Positions 46,258 through 54,757 of a stretch of DNA of 64,000 nt are shown here, one piece after another (the stretch's first letter is position 1; each line of letters opens with the position of its first letter). Made by a program: the position numbers and the translations under genes. The notes beneath the pieces were generated by a model. That model did no database searches, was not told where the DNA came from, and saw only the letters and a program-made list of their open reading frames with translations. This DNA comes from Treponema sp. (GTDB taxonomy: Bacteria > Spirochaetota > Spirochaetia > Treponematales > Breznakiellaceae). Where the stretch lies: NCBI GenBank assembly GCA_031257195.1, contig JAIRPD010000131.1:1-64000 (forward strand), written 5' to 3'.

Positions 46258-48606
46258 CTATTTTTTTTCTCTTTTTCCCTTAATCAGAAGACTTTTCCAT
46301 TTCCAGAGGACCGGCCCCCGGCGTATCCGCTCCTCAAGGCCCTCCCGGACCGCGGCGAGGTCCTGTTTCCCCAGGGCCGCCGCCATCGCCCCGCCCCAGG
46401 GGGAACGGTCCGGGTTAAACCACAGGTCCAGGTCCCCGGATCCGATGGGCCGTTCCTCTTCCCGGTTTAGGACGGTGATTTCCAGGGTCAGGCCCGCCTC
46501 CCGGAAGGCGGTTTCCAGGGTTTCGGCGGTCCAGGTCCAGGGCTGGAGGGGGACCGCCGGTTTTCCCGGGGAAGGGTTTTTTGGCGGGGACCCAAAGAAA
46601 ACCTCCTCCGCCGCGGCCAGGCGGTCCGCCAGGGCTTCCGGTCCGCCCCGTTCCTCCCGGAGAATCCGGGAAAGCCGTTCCCCCAGGCCCGGCGGCGACT
46701 GGAGCAGGACCACATTCCCCCCGGGGGCCAGGAGGAGGGCGGCGGCCCGGGCGAAACCGGAAAAGGCCTCCGCCGGATCGGGGGAAGAGGAGGCAACCCG
46801 CCGCCAGGGTTCCCGGGCGATGATATGATCGAAGGCGGCGCAGGAAAAAATCCGCTCCGCCTCTTCCGGGGCCGGCAGCCAAAAGGGGCCGCCGCGGGAA
46901 ACCGCCGTCCGGGGCCGCTCGGTTTCGTCCAGGGCGGCGGCGTAGCGGAGCAGGGCTTCCCCGGCGGCCTCGCTGTCCACCAGGGCGGCGGTCAGGCCCT
47001 CGGGGACCCGGCGCAGACTTTCCCAGAGGAGAAGGCCGTCGTTGGCGGCGGCGACCAGGATCCGGTGATGCCGGGCGGGGGAACATTGGCCAAAAATCGC
47101 CTCCCTGTCCGCCAGAAGAAGGGAACTTCGGCCCGATTCAAGACGATGGAGCCAGTTTTCCCGTCCCCTGGAGGGGGGGGACCAGCTTAAGGGTTCCCCC
47201 CCGGCGGCGTCCGCCGGGGGATCCCCCAGAACCATCGCCGCCTGAATCTCCCGTTTACGAAGCACCTCTTCCCGGATTCGTCCCTCGTAACCCACCGTGG
47301 AGGGGGTATAAAAAATTTTACCCTGGAGAGCGCCGGGCAGGTAGCGCTGGGCCGCCCAGTGTTCCCGGTAGGCGTGGGGATAAATGTACCCTTCCCCGTG
47401 TCCAAAACTTTCCGCGTCCCGGTTGGGGTCCCGCAGGTGGTTGGGAACCTCCGGGTCTTCCCGGTCCACCTCTTTAAGGGCGTCAAAAAAGGCCATGGCG
47501 GTGTTGGATTTGGGGGCCGTGGCCAGGTAGAGGCAGGCGTGGGCCAGGGGGAAACGCCCCTCGGGAAGACCGGTACGGTCAAAGGCCTGGGCGCAGGCGA
47601 TAACCACCTCCAGGGCCCGGGGGTCCGCCAGGCCCACGTCCTCGCTGGCCAGGATGATCATCCGCCGGAAAATAAAGGAGGGATCTTCCCCGGCCCGGAC
47701 CATTTTGGCGAGCCAATACAGCGCCGCGTCGGGGTCGCTTCCCCGGACGCTCTTGATAAAGGCGCTGATCGTGTCAAAATGGTAATCCCCGTCCCGGTCG
47801 TAGAGCAGGGCCTTCTTTTGAATACTTTCCTCCGCCGCTTCCAGGGTGATGATGATTTCCGCGTTTTCCGGCGGGGGCCAGCGGGTTTCATCTTCCCCGG
47901 GCTGCGGCGGGCTTTCGCCCCCGGGGAAGGTCCAGGCGCTGGTCTCGATGGCCAATTCCAGGGCGTTGAGGAGGCTTCGGACATCGCCGCCGGCCACCTC
48001 TAAAAGATGTTCCAGGGCGCCGTCCGTAAAAACCACTTTCCATTTACCGTAGCCCCGTTCCCGGTCGGCGAGGGTCCGCAGGGCGGCGGTCCGGAGGTCG
48101 TCGGCGTCCAGGGCCTTAAGCTGAAAAACCCGGCTGCGGCTTACCAGCGCCCGGTTGACCTCGAAGAAAGGATTTTCCGTGGTGGCCCCCACGAGGATAA
48201 CCGCCCCGTTTTCCACCCAGGGGAGCAGGGCGTCCTGCTGGGCCTTGTTCCACCGGTGAACCTCGTCCACAAAGAGGATTGTCCGCTTACCGTAGAGCCG
48301 CCGCCGTTCTTCCGCCCGGTCAATCACCTCCCGGATATCCTTTACCCCCGTAAGGACGGCGTTGAGGCTTTCAAAAGCGCCCCGGGTAGTGTTGGCGATA
48401 ACCCGGGCCAGGCTGGTTTTGCCCGTTCCCGGGGGCCCGTAAAAGATAACGGAGGAAAGCCGGTCCGCCTGGATTGCCCGGCGGAGAAGCCGGCCGGGCC
48501 CCACGATGTGATCCTGGCCTATCACCTCATCCAGGGTACGGGGACGCATCCGGTCCGCCAGGGGGCTGTCCGTTTTGGGCGATCCCGCGGAAAACAACTC
48601 GTCCAT
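46258..48606 (-). CDS. rarA: RarA (MgsA) AAA+ recombination factor fused to a methyltransferase-like domain
   Basis: Residues 1-440 are RarA, which acts at stalled replication forks: Walker A '[16 protein letters not shown]', Walker B '[12 protein letters not shown]', sensor 1 '[13 protein letters not shown]' and the tetramerisation part with 'PNHLRDP' and '[11 protein letters not shown]'. About 300 residues follow that ordinary RarA lacks. They contain '[20 protein letters not shown]', '[12 protein letters not shown]', '[10 protein letters not shown]' and '[15 protein letters not shown]', an order of motifs like a Rossmann SAM-dependent methyltransferase. The fusion is known in spirochaetes and cyanobacteria as a domain of unknown function. 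The ATG at 48606 directly follows an in-frame GTG. Confidence 0.92.
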   Translation of the reverse strand: MDELFSAGSPKTDSPLADRMRPRTLDEVIGQDHIVGPGRLLRRAIQADRLSSVIFYGPPGTGKTSLARVIANTTRGAFESLNAVLTGVKDIREVIDRAEERRRLYGKRTILFVDEVHRWNKAQQDALLPWVENGAVILVGATTENPFFEVNRALVSRSRVFQLKALDADDLRTAALRTLADRERGYGKWKVVFTDGALEHLLEVAGGDVRSLLNALELAIETSAWTFPGGESPPQPGEDETRWPPPENAEIIITLEAAEESIQKKALLYDRDGDYHFDTISAFIKSVRGSDPDAALYWLAKMVRAGEDPSFIFRRMIILASEDVGLADPRALEVVIACAQAFDRTGLPEGRFPLAHACLYLATAPKSNTAMAFFDALKEVDREDPEVPNHLRDPNRDAESFGHGEGYIYPHAYREHWAAQRYLPGALQGKIFYTPSTVGYEGRIREEVLRKREIQAAMVLGDPPADAAGGEPLSWSPPSRGRENWLHRLESGRSSLLLADREAIFGQCSPARHHRILVAAANDGLLLWESLRRVPEGLTAALVDSEAAGEALLRYAAALDETERPRTAVSRGGPFWLPAPEEAERIFSCAAFDHIIAREPWRRVASSSPDPAEAFSGFARAAALLLAPGGNVVLLQSPPGLGERLSRILREERGGPEALADRLAAAEEVFFGSPPKNPSPGKPAVPLQPWTWTAETLETAFREAGLTLEITVLNREEERPIGSGDLDLWFNPDRSPWGGAMAAALGKQDLAAVREGLEERIRRGPVLWKWKSLLIKGKREKK

Positions 48607-48621
48607 CACGGTTCCCGGAAT

Positions 48622-49827
48622 TTAGTCGCCGTTATCCTCGCCGTTCCACTGGGAAAAACCGTCCCGGGAGCGGTAACGGTAGGACCAGAAACCGTTCATG
48701 GAGGTGCTGGCGAAGATAATGGGCCTGCCGTCCACGTTAAAACCAGTGTAGACCCCGTTCAGGGGAGCGGGATAGGTGGAGGGCCGGGGCGCGCATATAA
48801 GGGAAGTAACGGCGTATTTGGCGAGGGTGCTGTTGTACCGGGAACCTTGCTCCACGCTGAGGGCCCCCTCGGTTCCGGGGGTGTACAGCGTCCTGGGGTC
48901 CAGGTGGAATTCCCGGTAGCCCCCGTCGTGGCGGCCCAGGAGGAGGAGCTTTTCGCCGTTCTGGCCTTCCCAGTTCGCCATGGCGCCGGAAAAGTCCGTA
49001 CCGATAGTTTGAGAAAAGTCCAGGGCTCCGCCGGAGGTAAAGGAAAGGATCGCGCATTCCCCGCCGGTGTTTTCCGGCGCCCTCAGAGCCGCCGCCCCGG
49101 TCGCCGCCGCCCCAATCCCGCCCGCGAAGAGCGGAACGAGGCCGATAATCCTCCCCTCGGAACCGGAAACGACGCCGACGGAGATGGCGGCGGCGGGAGT
49201 CGGGGTAACGTATACGCCGTCCCCCATAAGGCCAAGGAAGTAATTACCTCCCGCTTCGGCGGCGCCCATCAAAAGCCCGCAATTATTCTTAATGGAAGTG
49301 AGGGAGGCGCCGTTCGCGGCCATGGAGAGCAGGCGGTAACCGTTCCCATCCGCGGCCCCGGCGAAGAGGTAATCCTCCGCCCCAAAGATCTGCTGAAGGC
49401 CGGAATCCTTGGTGATAAGGGTCCAGCCTGCCCACCCGGAGGAGGTCCGTTTGTTTCTTTTTAGATTCCCCTCCCAGTCCAGGGAAAAGAGATAACCCTC
49501 CGAGCCGCTCACCGCGGCGGCCAGGGTTTTGATCCTCCCCCCGGGCTGGGAAGACATCCTTCGCGCGGCCGGCAGTACGTTAAGATCGAATTCCCATACA
49601 TCCCCGTTACTGACGTACAGCGCCGGTTCAAGGCCCGGCGCGGCAAGGCTGACAATCCGGGAGGGGGCGCCGCCAATGATCGGCTTGATGGGGGCCACCT
49701 CCTGGGAAATATTCCAGAACAGGGGCTCCTGGTCGCAGCCGGCGGATAAAAAGGCCCAGAACAGCGGCGCGAAAAAGAAAAGTTTCCCCCGAACGCGGGA
49801 GGATCGTTTCAAAGACGGTGGTTTCAT
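48622..49827 (-). CDS. Lipoprotein, function unknown
   Basis: The 401-residue protein has a basic N-terminus, a hydrophobic stretch (LFFFAPLFWAFLSAGC) and a lipobox LSAGC. The mature part is rich in Gly/Ala/Ser beta strands with repeats of the form 'GSEGYLFSLD', 'AEDYLFAGAADGNGYRLLS' and 'GNYFLGLMGDGVYV', which suggests a beta-propeller. I do not recognise a family. It lies upstream of rarA (12 bases) and downstream of a small barrel protein. Confidence 0.68.
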   Translation of the reverse strand: MKPPSLKRSSRVRGKLFFFAPLFWAFLSAGCDQEPLFWNISQEVAPIKPIIGGAPSRIVSLAAPGLEPALYVSNGDVWEFDLNVLPAARRMSSQPGGRIKTLAAAVSGSEGYLFSLDWEGNLKRNKRTSSGWAGWTLITKDSGLQQIFGAEDYLFAGAADGNGYRLLSMAANGASLTSIKNNCGLLMGAAEAGGNYFLGLMGDGVYVTPTPAAAISVGVVSGSEGRIIGLVPLFAGGIGAAATGAAALRAPENTGGECAILSFTSGGALDFSQTIGTDFSGAMANWEGQNGEKLLLLGRHDGGYREFHLDPRTLYTPGTEGALSVEQGSRYNSTLAKYAVTSLICAPRPSTYPAPLNGVYTGFNVDGRPIIFASTSMNGFWSYRYRSRDGFSQWNGEDNGD

Positions 49828-49836
49828 GTTGGTTCC

Positions 49837-50499
49837 TTAAAAATGGTAACGTACCCCTATCGCGAATTCCAGAAAGAAACCGTGGATACGGACCGGGCGG
49901 TCATGTTCCTCCCGGCGCTTACCGGTCCACTGGGGAACCCACCAGAAGCTGGTGTTCAAGCCCAGGGACCAGTCGGTATGAAAGCGAAAGAAGATTCCCG
50001 CCGTGGACTTGGCGAAAAACCCAAAGTAACTGAGCCTCCGGTGGGATTGGGGGGCTATTCCCACTAAAACCGAAAGGGGGAATTCAAAACGGCGGACCGT
50101 GGGCTGAAAACCCACCCGGAACCCCATGGGGACAATGTAATACATATTTTCCCCCAGGGTGGAGGCGAACATTCCCGACAACTCTCCCCCCACAAAAAGG
50201 CGGGTTCCCAGAAAATAGTTCCATCCCAGGGAACCGCTCCCCCCCAGGTTCATGTTGGAGGGCAGGTAACCCGCCTCCTGGTCGGCGTAGAAGAGGGGTT
50301 TTACCAGGCCAAGGCTGATGGAAAAGGTCTGATCCCCTCTGCTGTACCGGGTGGAGAGGGCGGACCAGTCCGATTCTATGGGAATTCTCCCCTCTTCATC
50401 ATCCTCTTCCTGTTCCTGGGATGGGGTTTCCTGGGCTTGAAGAACAATAACCGGGCCGGCCAAAAAAACCAGCGCTGACCAAAACCAGAAGAGCCGCAT
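49837..50499 (-). CDS. Small outer-membrane beta-barrel protein
   Basis: The predicted start MRLFWFWSALVFLAGPVIV is a signal peptide with a likely cut after VLQAQ, followed by an acidic stretch (EQEEDDEEG). Strands with alternating hydrophobic residues (FSISLGLVKPLF, LGWNYFLGTRLFVGGEL, FRVGFQPTVRRFEFPLSVLVG) and a C-terminal aromatic residue (VRYHF) fit an 8-strand barrel. Size and layout resemble small treponemal porin-like proteins, but the family is not certain. The start has no clear ribosome binding site; a TTG 36 bases upstream is an alternative. Confidence 0.6.
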   Translation of the reverse strand: MRLFWFWSALVFLAGPVIVLQAQETPSQEQEEDDEEGRIPIESDWSALSTRYSRGDQTFSISLGLVKPLFYADQEAGYLPSNMNLGGSGSLGWNYFLGTRLFVGGELSGMFASTLGENMYYIVPMGFRVGFQPTVRRFEFPLSVLVGIAPQSHRRLSYFGFFAKSTAGIFFRFHTDWSLGLNTSFWWVPQWTGKRREEHDRPVRIHGFFLEFAIGVRYHF

Positions 50500-50550
50500 G
50501 GAAAACACTGTAACAGGTCCGCCGCTTTGTTTCAATGGTTTAGGCCCTTC

Positions 50551-51387
50551 TCAATAATCCCCGGAAATACCCTTTTCCAGGGCCAGGTACTTGATCAGGA
50601 CAGGGTATTTCGAGAGGAGTTCCCCGTAGGCGGTTAGTTCCTCCATCCGCCGCCGGCTTTGGATGTTTTCCGCGGCCATGACGGCGATGGTGTCCTGAAA
50701 CCGGGTCCGCTGGGCGTTTAGATAGTCCCGGTACAACCCCCGCGCCTCGTCATAGAGAATAAAATCGGGGATTTTGAGGTTCTTTATCCCGCAGACAAGG
50801 TTTTCCGTGTGAGGAAAGTCGGCGCGGAGCTGATTTTCCAGGGTTCTGATGGTCCCCGTTTGCTGGGCCTCCCGGAGGGCTCCCTCGTTTTTTCCGTAGG
50901 CCCAGAGCAGGGTCCGGACGCGGCTTTCAATTTCCCCGGAAAGTTTTTCCAGGTAACGGTCCAGATCCTCCTGATCAAGCAGGTTTTCCCCCTCACAAAG
51001 GGCCGGCAGGGACTCGCCCTTAAGCCGGTACGATACGGAAAGGGAAAAGGCGTAGGAAAAATCGGTCTTAAGCCCCGCCATGGCGGAGTAGATCTCTCCC
51101 GAGGGGAGGACGCCGGACAGCTCCATGGGAATGGTCTGGTCCGGGATTTGAAACAGGGCGACGGTTACATTCCGGGGAATAAGTTTGTACCATACCCAAT
51201 GAAAATCGCCGTTACGAATTACCCGGGGGTCCGTCCCGTGGGTTTTGGACCGCAGCACCCCCCAGGAACCGGGGGGAACCGCGAGCTGGGTCCAGCCCAG
51301 AAAGAATACCGCCCCCCCGGCGATAAGCGCCGTTACCACCGTCCAAAATGTCTTCGCGGAACCCCTTTGGGGACCTTTTCGATTCAT
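50551..51387 (-). CDS. SPFH/band 7-like membrane-anchored protein
   Basis: The 278-residue protein has one N-terminal membrane helix (FWTVVTALIAGGAVFFLGWT) and then a region like SPFH/band 7 proteins: 'PPGSWGVLRSKTHG', 'RNGDFHWVWYKLIPRNVTVA', and a coiled C-terminal part with 'LYRDYLNAQRTRFQ'. SPFH proteins scaffold membrane patches or regulate membrane proteases. The exact group is not certain. It precedes the barrel and lipoprotein genes on the same strand; an oppositely oriented pair starts 36 bases away. Confidence 0.6.
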   Translation of the reverse strand: MNRKGPQRGSAKTFWTVVTALIAGGAVFFLGWTQLAVPPGSWGVLRSKTHGTDPRVIRNGDFHWVWYKLIPRNVTVALFQIPDQTIPMELSGVLPSGEIYSAMAGLKTDFSYAFSLSVSYRLKGESLPALCEGENLLDQEDLDRYLEKLSGEIESRVRTLLWAYGKNEGALREAQQTGTIRTLENQLRADFPHTENLVCGIKNLKIPDFILYDEARGLYRDYLNAQRTRFQDTIAVMAAENIQSRRRMEELTAYGELLSKYPVLIKYLALEKGISGDY

Positions 51388-51423
51388 AGCACCTTCCCGT
51401 GTTTTCTGTTATTATGATAAGTC

Positions 51424-51774
51424 ATGGAGCGGAATTTAACAACCGCGAAACCCCTTTTGGGGGGACTGATTAAACGAACCGTTTTTGTTATCCTGGTTTT
51501 GACGGGGGGGGTGGTTCTGGGTTATACGGCGGGTTCCTACCGGAAGGTAGAGGATTCTTCCCAGCTCTTCCTCCTCCGTTTATCCCTAAGCCTTTCCCTG
51601 CTTTTGGGAATTGGGGCTTTTTATGGGTTGGTTTTGGATATTTACTATACCATCCGCCGGAGGCGGGCGGTTTACCTGCTGGGCGTCCTGGGATACGCGT
51701 TGATTATTGGCATGGCGGCGCTGGTTTTGCTGGGTTCGGCCTTTATCATAGGCGCCGTGGGAGGTAACCGGTGA
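51424..51774 (+). CDS. Small membrane protein, function unknown
   Basis: The 116-residue protein has three strongly hydrophobic segments (TVFVILVLTGGVVLGYTAG, LSLSLSLLLGIGAFYGLVL, YLLGVLGYALIIGMAALVLL) separated by short charged loops (YYTIRRRRAVY). No family is recognised. The stop overlaps the aroH start (GTGA), so they are translated together. Confidence 0.6.
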   Translation: MERNLTTAKPLLGGLIKRTVFVILVLTGGVVLGYTAGSYRKVEDSSQLFLLRLSLSLSLLLGIGAFYGLVLDIYYTIRRRRAVYLLGVLGYALIIGMAALVLLGSAFIIGAVGGNR

Positions 51775-52145
51775 GGGAAAGGGTAATCAAGGCCCTGAGG
51801 GGGGCCGTCCGGGCGGCGAACAATAAGGAAGATATAGCCGCCGCCGCCGTTCAACTATACGATGAGCTGCTCCGCCTGAACGGTCTGGCCGAGGGGGACT
51901 TGGTGTCTCTCTTTTTTTCGGTTACCGGGGACCTGGACGCCCTAAATCCCGCCACGGCCCTTCGGCGGGCGGGCAAGGCGGGGGACCTGGCCATGATGGT
52001 TTTGCGGGAAGCGGCGGTGGAAGGAACCCCGCCGGGGATCATCCGCGTCCTCGCCCACTGTGTGATGGACAGAGAAACCCCGGTACGGCACGCGTACTTC
52101 CGGGGGGCGGAAATTCTGCGTCCCGACCGGGCCGCGGGCGCTTGA
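51771..52145 (+). CDS. aroH: Chorismate mutase, AroH type
   Basis: AroH turns chorismate into prephenate, the branch to phenylalanine and tyrosine. The 124-residue protein follows the AroH pattern: 'KALRGAVRAANNKEDIAAAA' with the Arg near residue 10, 'LFFSVTGDLDALNPATALRR' and 'VRHAYFRGAEILRPD', which supply active-site residues. Normal size for the trimeric monofunctional enzyme. It starts with a GTG that overlaps the upstream membrane-protein stop. Confidence 0.85.
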   Translation: MRERVIKALRGAVRAANNKEDIAAAAVQLYDELLRLNGLAEGDLVSLFFSVTGDLDALNPATALRRAGKAGDLAMMVLREAAVEGTPPGIIRVLAHCVMDRETPVRHAYFRGAEILRPDRAAGA

Positions 52146-52180
52146 CGCGCCGGTTTTTTTTTGGTAACCTATTGATCGAC

Positions 52181-52253
52181 GCCATCTTAGCTCAGTTGGC
52201 AGAGCGCGTGACTTGTAATCTCGAGGTCTTCGGTTCGATTCCGAAAGATGGCT
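52181..52253 (+). tRNA. tRNA-Thr (anticodon TGT)
   Basis: Acceptor GCCATCT/AGATGGC, D stem GCTC/GAGC, anticodon stem CGTGA/TCTCG (one T-T mismatch) with loop CTTGTAA, T arm TTCGG-TTCGATT-CCGAA, discriminator T. Confidence 0.93.
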
Positions 52254-52292
52254 ATTCACGCGGCCGCCGGTAAGAGTGGACGTGGAGCGTTG

Positions 52293-52374
52293 GGGGAGTT
52301 TCCCGAGTGGTCAAAGGGGGCAGACTGTAAATCTGTTGGCTCAGCCTTCCAAGGTTCGAATCCTTGACTCCCCA
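52293..52374 (+). tRNA. tRNA-Tyr (anticodon GTA)
   Basis: 82 bases with a long variable arm: acceptor GGGGAGT/ACTCCCC, anticodon stem CAGA/TCTG with loop CTGTAAA, T arm CAAGG-TTCGAAT-CCTTG, discriminator A. Confidence 0.95.
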
Positions 52375-52378
52375 AAAT

Positions 52379-52420
52379 CCCGCCTGGAACGGCGCCGTGA
52401 AGATGGATGTTCCAGGCGGG
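52379..52420 (+). other. 12-bp hairpin after tRNA-Tyr
   Basis: CCCGCCTGGAAC at 52379-52390 pairs perfectly with GTTCCAGGCGGG at 52409-52420 around an 18-base loop. No T run follows, so it is a processing or stabilising hairpin more likely than a terminator. Confidence 0.45.
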
Positions 52421-52443
52421 CGGATTAAGCCGGGGTAAAACCC

Positions 52444-52492
52444 GCGCCGGTGAGCCGGCGGCTTCGCCGCGGGAAACGGCGCTGTTTTTTTT
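52444..52492 (+). terminator. Rho-independent terminator of the tRNA-Thr/Tyr transcript
   Basis: GCGCCG at 52444-52449 pairs with CGGCGC at 52477-52482, enclosing an inner GCGGC-TTC-GCCGC stem, and is followed by T8 at 52485-52492. Confidence 0.75.
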
Positions 52493-52550
52493 AACGCGAC
52501 AATAACAAACAACAGGTGAGTAACTCGCGGCCCGCCCTCTTCAACCCCCC

Positions 52551-52579
52551 TTGACACTTTTTCTCTCCCATGGTAGGTT
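52551..52579 (+). promoter_or_regulatory. Sigma-70 promoter of the rimP-nusA-infB operon
   Basis: TTGACA at 52551-52556, 17 bases, then TAGGTT at 52574-52579. It lies after the tRNA terminator and about 85 bases before rimP. Confidence 0.65.
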
Positions 52580-52608
52580 TTTTTAAGACAGTCTTACGCG
52601 TCGTAAAG

Positions 52609-52640
52609 AAAAGGGGGGCCGTTCAAGGGACCCCTTTTTT
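52609..52640 (+). promoter_or_regulatory. Terminator-like hairpin in the rimP leader (possible attenuator)
   Basis: AAAAGGGG at 52609-52616 pairs with CCCCTTTT at 52631-52638 and is followed by two more T. It lies between the promoter and the rimP start 24 bases on, where it would cut the operon transcript unless bypassed. NusA, encoded next, acts at such hairpins, so feedback is possible. Confidence 0.5.
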
Positions 52641-52663
52641 GTGGACGCGGGCTGCCGCGGGGT

Positions 52664-53206
52664 ATGATGTGGTACCGGACCAGGGAAATTGACAAACGCG
52701 CGGCGGTTCTCAGGGACGACCTGGAGCCGGTTATAACGGGCCTGGGATTTGCCCTGGTGGAATTGGATGTGTACCGCGGTAAACGGGCCGCCGCCCAGGT
52801 AAGGGTGGTCGTAACCCGGCCCCCTCCGGGTGAATGGCCGGAAACCGCCGGGCCGCCGGGGGGAAAAATCCCCGCCGGTTCCGGAATCGGCACGGAGGAG
52901 CTGGCCGCCCTTCACCGGGCCATCCTTCCCCGGCTGGAGCTGGTCCTGGGGGAAGCCCGGGAAGGCGCGGGCGTTTACGTGGAGGTGTCCTCCCCCGGGA
53001 CGGACCGGGTTATCAAGGAGGGGGCGGAATTCCGCCACTTTACCGGCCGGGGCGTCCTCTGCTATATCAGTGGGGAATCGGCCTGGAAGGCGGGGGTGCT
53101 CCGGGGATCGGACCCGGAAAAGATCCTCCTGGAAACGGGGGAAGGGCTTTTGGAACTGCCCTACGGGGCCATAGGCAAGGCGAAGTTAGATGATCGCCGG
53201 GTTTAA
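52664..53206 (+). CDS. rimP: Ribosome maturation factor RimP
   Basis: RimP helps mature the 30S subunit. The 180-residue protein has the N-terminal domain (LEPVITGLGFALVELDVYRG) and the conserved 'YVEVSSPGTDRVIKEGAEF' with the Sm-like C-terminal part. It is a little longer than usual because of a Pro/Gly-rich insert (RPPPGEWPETAGPPGGK). It is first in the rimP-nusA-infB operon, the standard order in bacteria. Confidence 0.88.
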   Translation: MMWYRTREIDKRAAVLRDDLEPVITGLGFALVELDVYRGKRAAAQVRVVVTRPPPGEWPETAGPPGGKIPAGSGIGTEELAALHRAILPRLELVLGEAREGAGVYVEVSSPGTDRVIKEGAEFRHFTGRGVLCYISGESAWKAGVLRGSDPEKILLETGEGLLELPYGAIGKAKLDDRRV

Positions 53207-53274
53207 AAACCCGGCCGGCGGCCGGAAACGGCGGGCGAAACATATTTTTGAAAAGGGTACAGGAGGTAGCGGGC

Positions 53275-54738
53275 GTGGCAACGGATATGTCGGAGGCGAT
53301 CCGTCAGCTTATTCAGGATAGGGGTATTTCGGAGGAACTGATCCTCAAAACCATTGAGAATACCCTGCTGGCGGCTTATAAGCGCCGTTTCGGAAACGCG
53401 GATAACGCCATTGTACGGTTTAACGATGATAACAGGGTGGTGTCAATTTACGCCCGGAAAAAGATAGTGGACGGGGTCTATGATCCGGTGGCGGAAATAG
53501 ACCTGGAAGAGGCCCGGGATCTGAATCCGGACGCGGAAATAGGGGACGATCTCCTTATCGAGGTGGATCCCAGGGATTTTGACCGCGTCGCCGTTCAGAG
53601 CGCCAAGCAGACCGCCCACCAGTCTATCCGGGAAATTCAAAAGGACAGCCTCTATTCGGAATTCAAGGATAAGGTGGGGGAGATCATCATCGGCTATTAC
53701 CAGCGGGAGCGGAACGGCACGATCTATGTGGATCTGGGAAGGGTGGAGGGGATACTCCCCAAAAAGTACCAGTCCCCCCGGGAGTTGTACCATGTCAACG
53801 ACCGGATCAAGGCCCTGATCACCGAGGTAAACAAGACCCCCGCGGGGCTTCAGGTGGTGCTTTCCCGGACCCATACGGACTTTGTCAGGGCGATTTTCGA
53901 GTTGGAAGTACCGGAAGTGTACGACAAAACCGTGGAGATCCACAAAATAGTCCGGGAGGCGGGGTACCGGACCAAGCTGGCGGTGTATTCCAACCGGGAG
54001 GACGTGGATCCCGTGGGGGCCTGCGTGGGCCTTAAGGGGGTCCGGATACAGGCGGTGATCCGGGAGTTGGAGGGGGAAAAGATCGACATCCTCAAGTACG
54101 ATCCGGACCCCCGGCGGTTCATCAAAAACGCCCTGTCCCCCGCGGAGGTTCGGGACGTGATCGTCCTGGATGAGGGTAAACACCAGGCCCTGGCGGTGGT
54201 CGGCGACTCCCAGCTTTCCCTGGCCATAGGCAAACAGGGGCTTAACGTGCGGCTGGCCAACCGGCTGGTGGACTGGAATATCGACGTGAAAACCGACGCC
54301 CAGTTTGAGGGGATGGACATCGCCTCCGAATCCCGCCGGGCGGTTTCGGAGCTTTTTGGGGATACGGAGGAAATTTCCCGCGTCTCCGAGCTGCCGGGAA
54401 TCCCCTCGGAAATCGCCGAGGGGCTTTTGGAAAACAATATCGACTTTATCGAGGATTTTCTGGCCCTTTCGGAGGAGGAAATCGCCGGCCTCAAGGGTAT
54501 CAGCGCGGCCCAGATCGAGGAACTCCGGGGGCTTATCGAGGAGTACGTGGAAATCGTGGAGGACGAGACCCCCCTCCCGGAGGAAGAGGCCGTGGTGGAG
54601 GAAGACGCCGGGGAACCGGCGGGGGAAGAAGAAGAGGCGGAAGAATACGAATGTCCCGAATGCGGCGCCAAGATAACCGTGGATATGACCGTTTGTCCGA
54701 ATTGCGGCATCGGCTTAAGTTTTGAGTATGAGGAATGA
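53275..54738 (+). CDS. nusA: Transcription termination/antitermination factor NusA with C-terminal zinc ribbon
   Basis: NusA binds RNA polymerase and nascent RNA. I use the GTG at 53275 behind AGGAGG, which gives 487 residues. In order: N-terminal domain (LIQDRGISEELILKTIENTL), S1 domain (NGTIYVDLGRVEGILPKKYQ), two KH domains (VGLKGVRIQAVIRELEGEKI; LAIGKQGLNVRLANRLVDW) and a helix-hairpin-helix part (LPGIPSEIAEGLLENNIDF). A Glu-rich linker then ends in C-x2-C-x10-C-x2-C (ECPECG...CPNCG), a zinc-ribbon pattern not found in textbook NusA proteins. Confidence 0.95.
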   Translation: MATDMSEAIRQLIQDRGISEELILKTIENTLLAAYKRRFGNADNAIVRFNDDNRVVSIYARKKIVDGVYDPVAEIDLEEARDLNPDAEIGDDLLIEVDPRDFDRVAVQSAKQTAHQSIREIQKDSLYSEFKDKVGEIIIGYYQRERNGTIYVDLGRVEGILPKKYQSPRELYHVNDRIKALITEVNKTPAGLQVVLSRTHTDFVRAIFELEVPEVYDKTVEIHKIVREAGYRTKLAVYSNREDVDPVGACVGLKGVRIQAVIRELEGEKIDILKYDPDPRRFIKNALSPAEVRDVIVLDEGKHQALAVVGDSQLSLAIGKQGLNVRLANRLVDWNIDVKTDAQFEGMDIASESRRAVSELFGDTEEISRVSELPGIPSEIAEGLLENNIDFIEDFLALSEEEIAGLKGISAAQIEELRGLIEEYVEIVEDETPLPEEEAVVEEDAGEPAGEEEEAEEYECPECGAKITVDMTVCPNCGIGLSFEYEE

Positions 54739-54757
54739 CTCGTAAATAAGGTGGACT

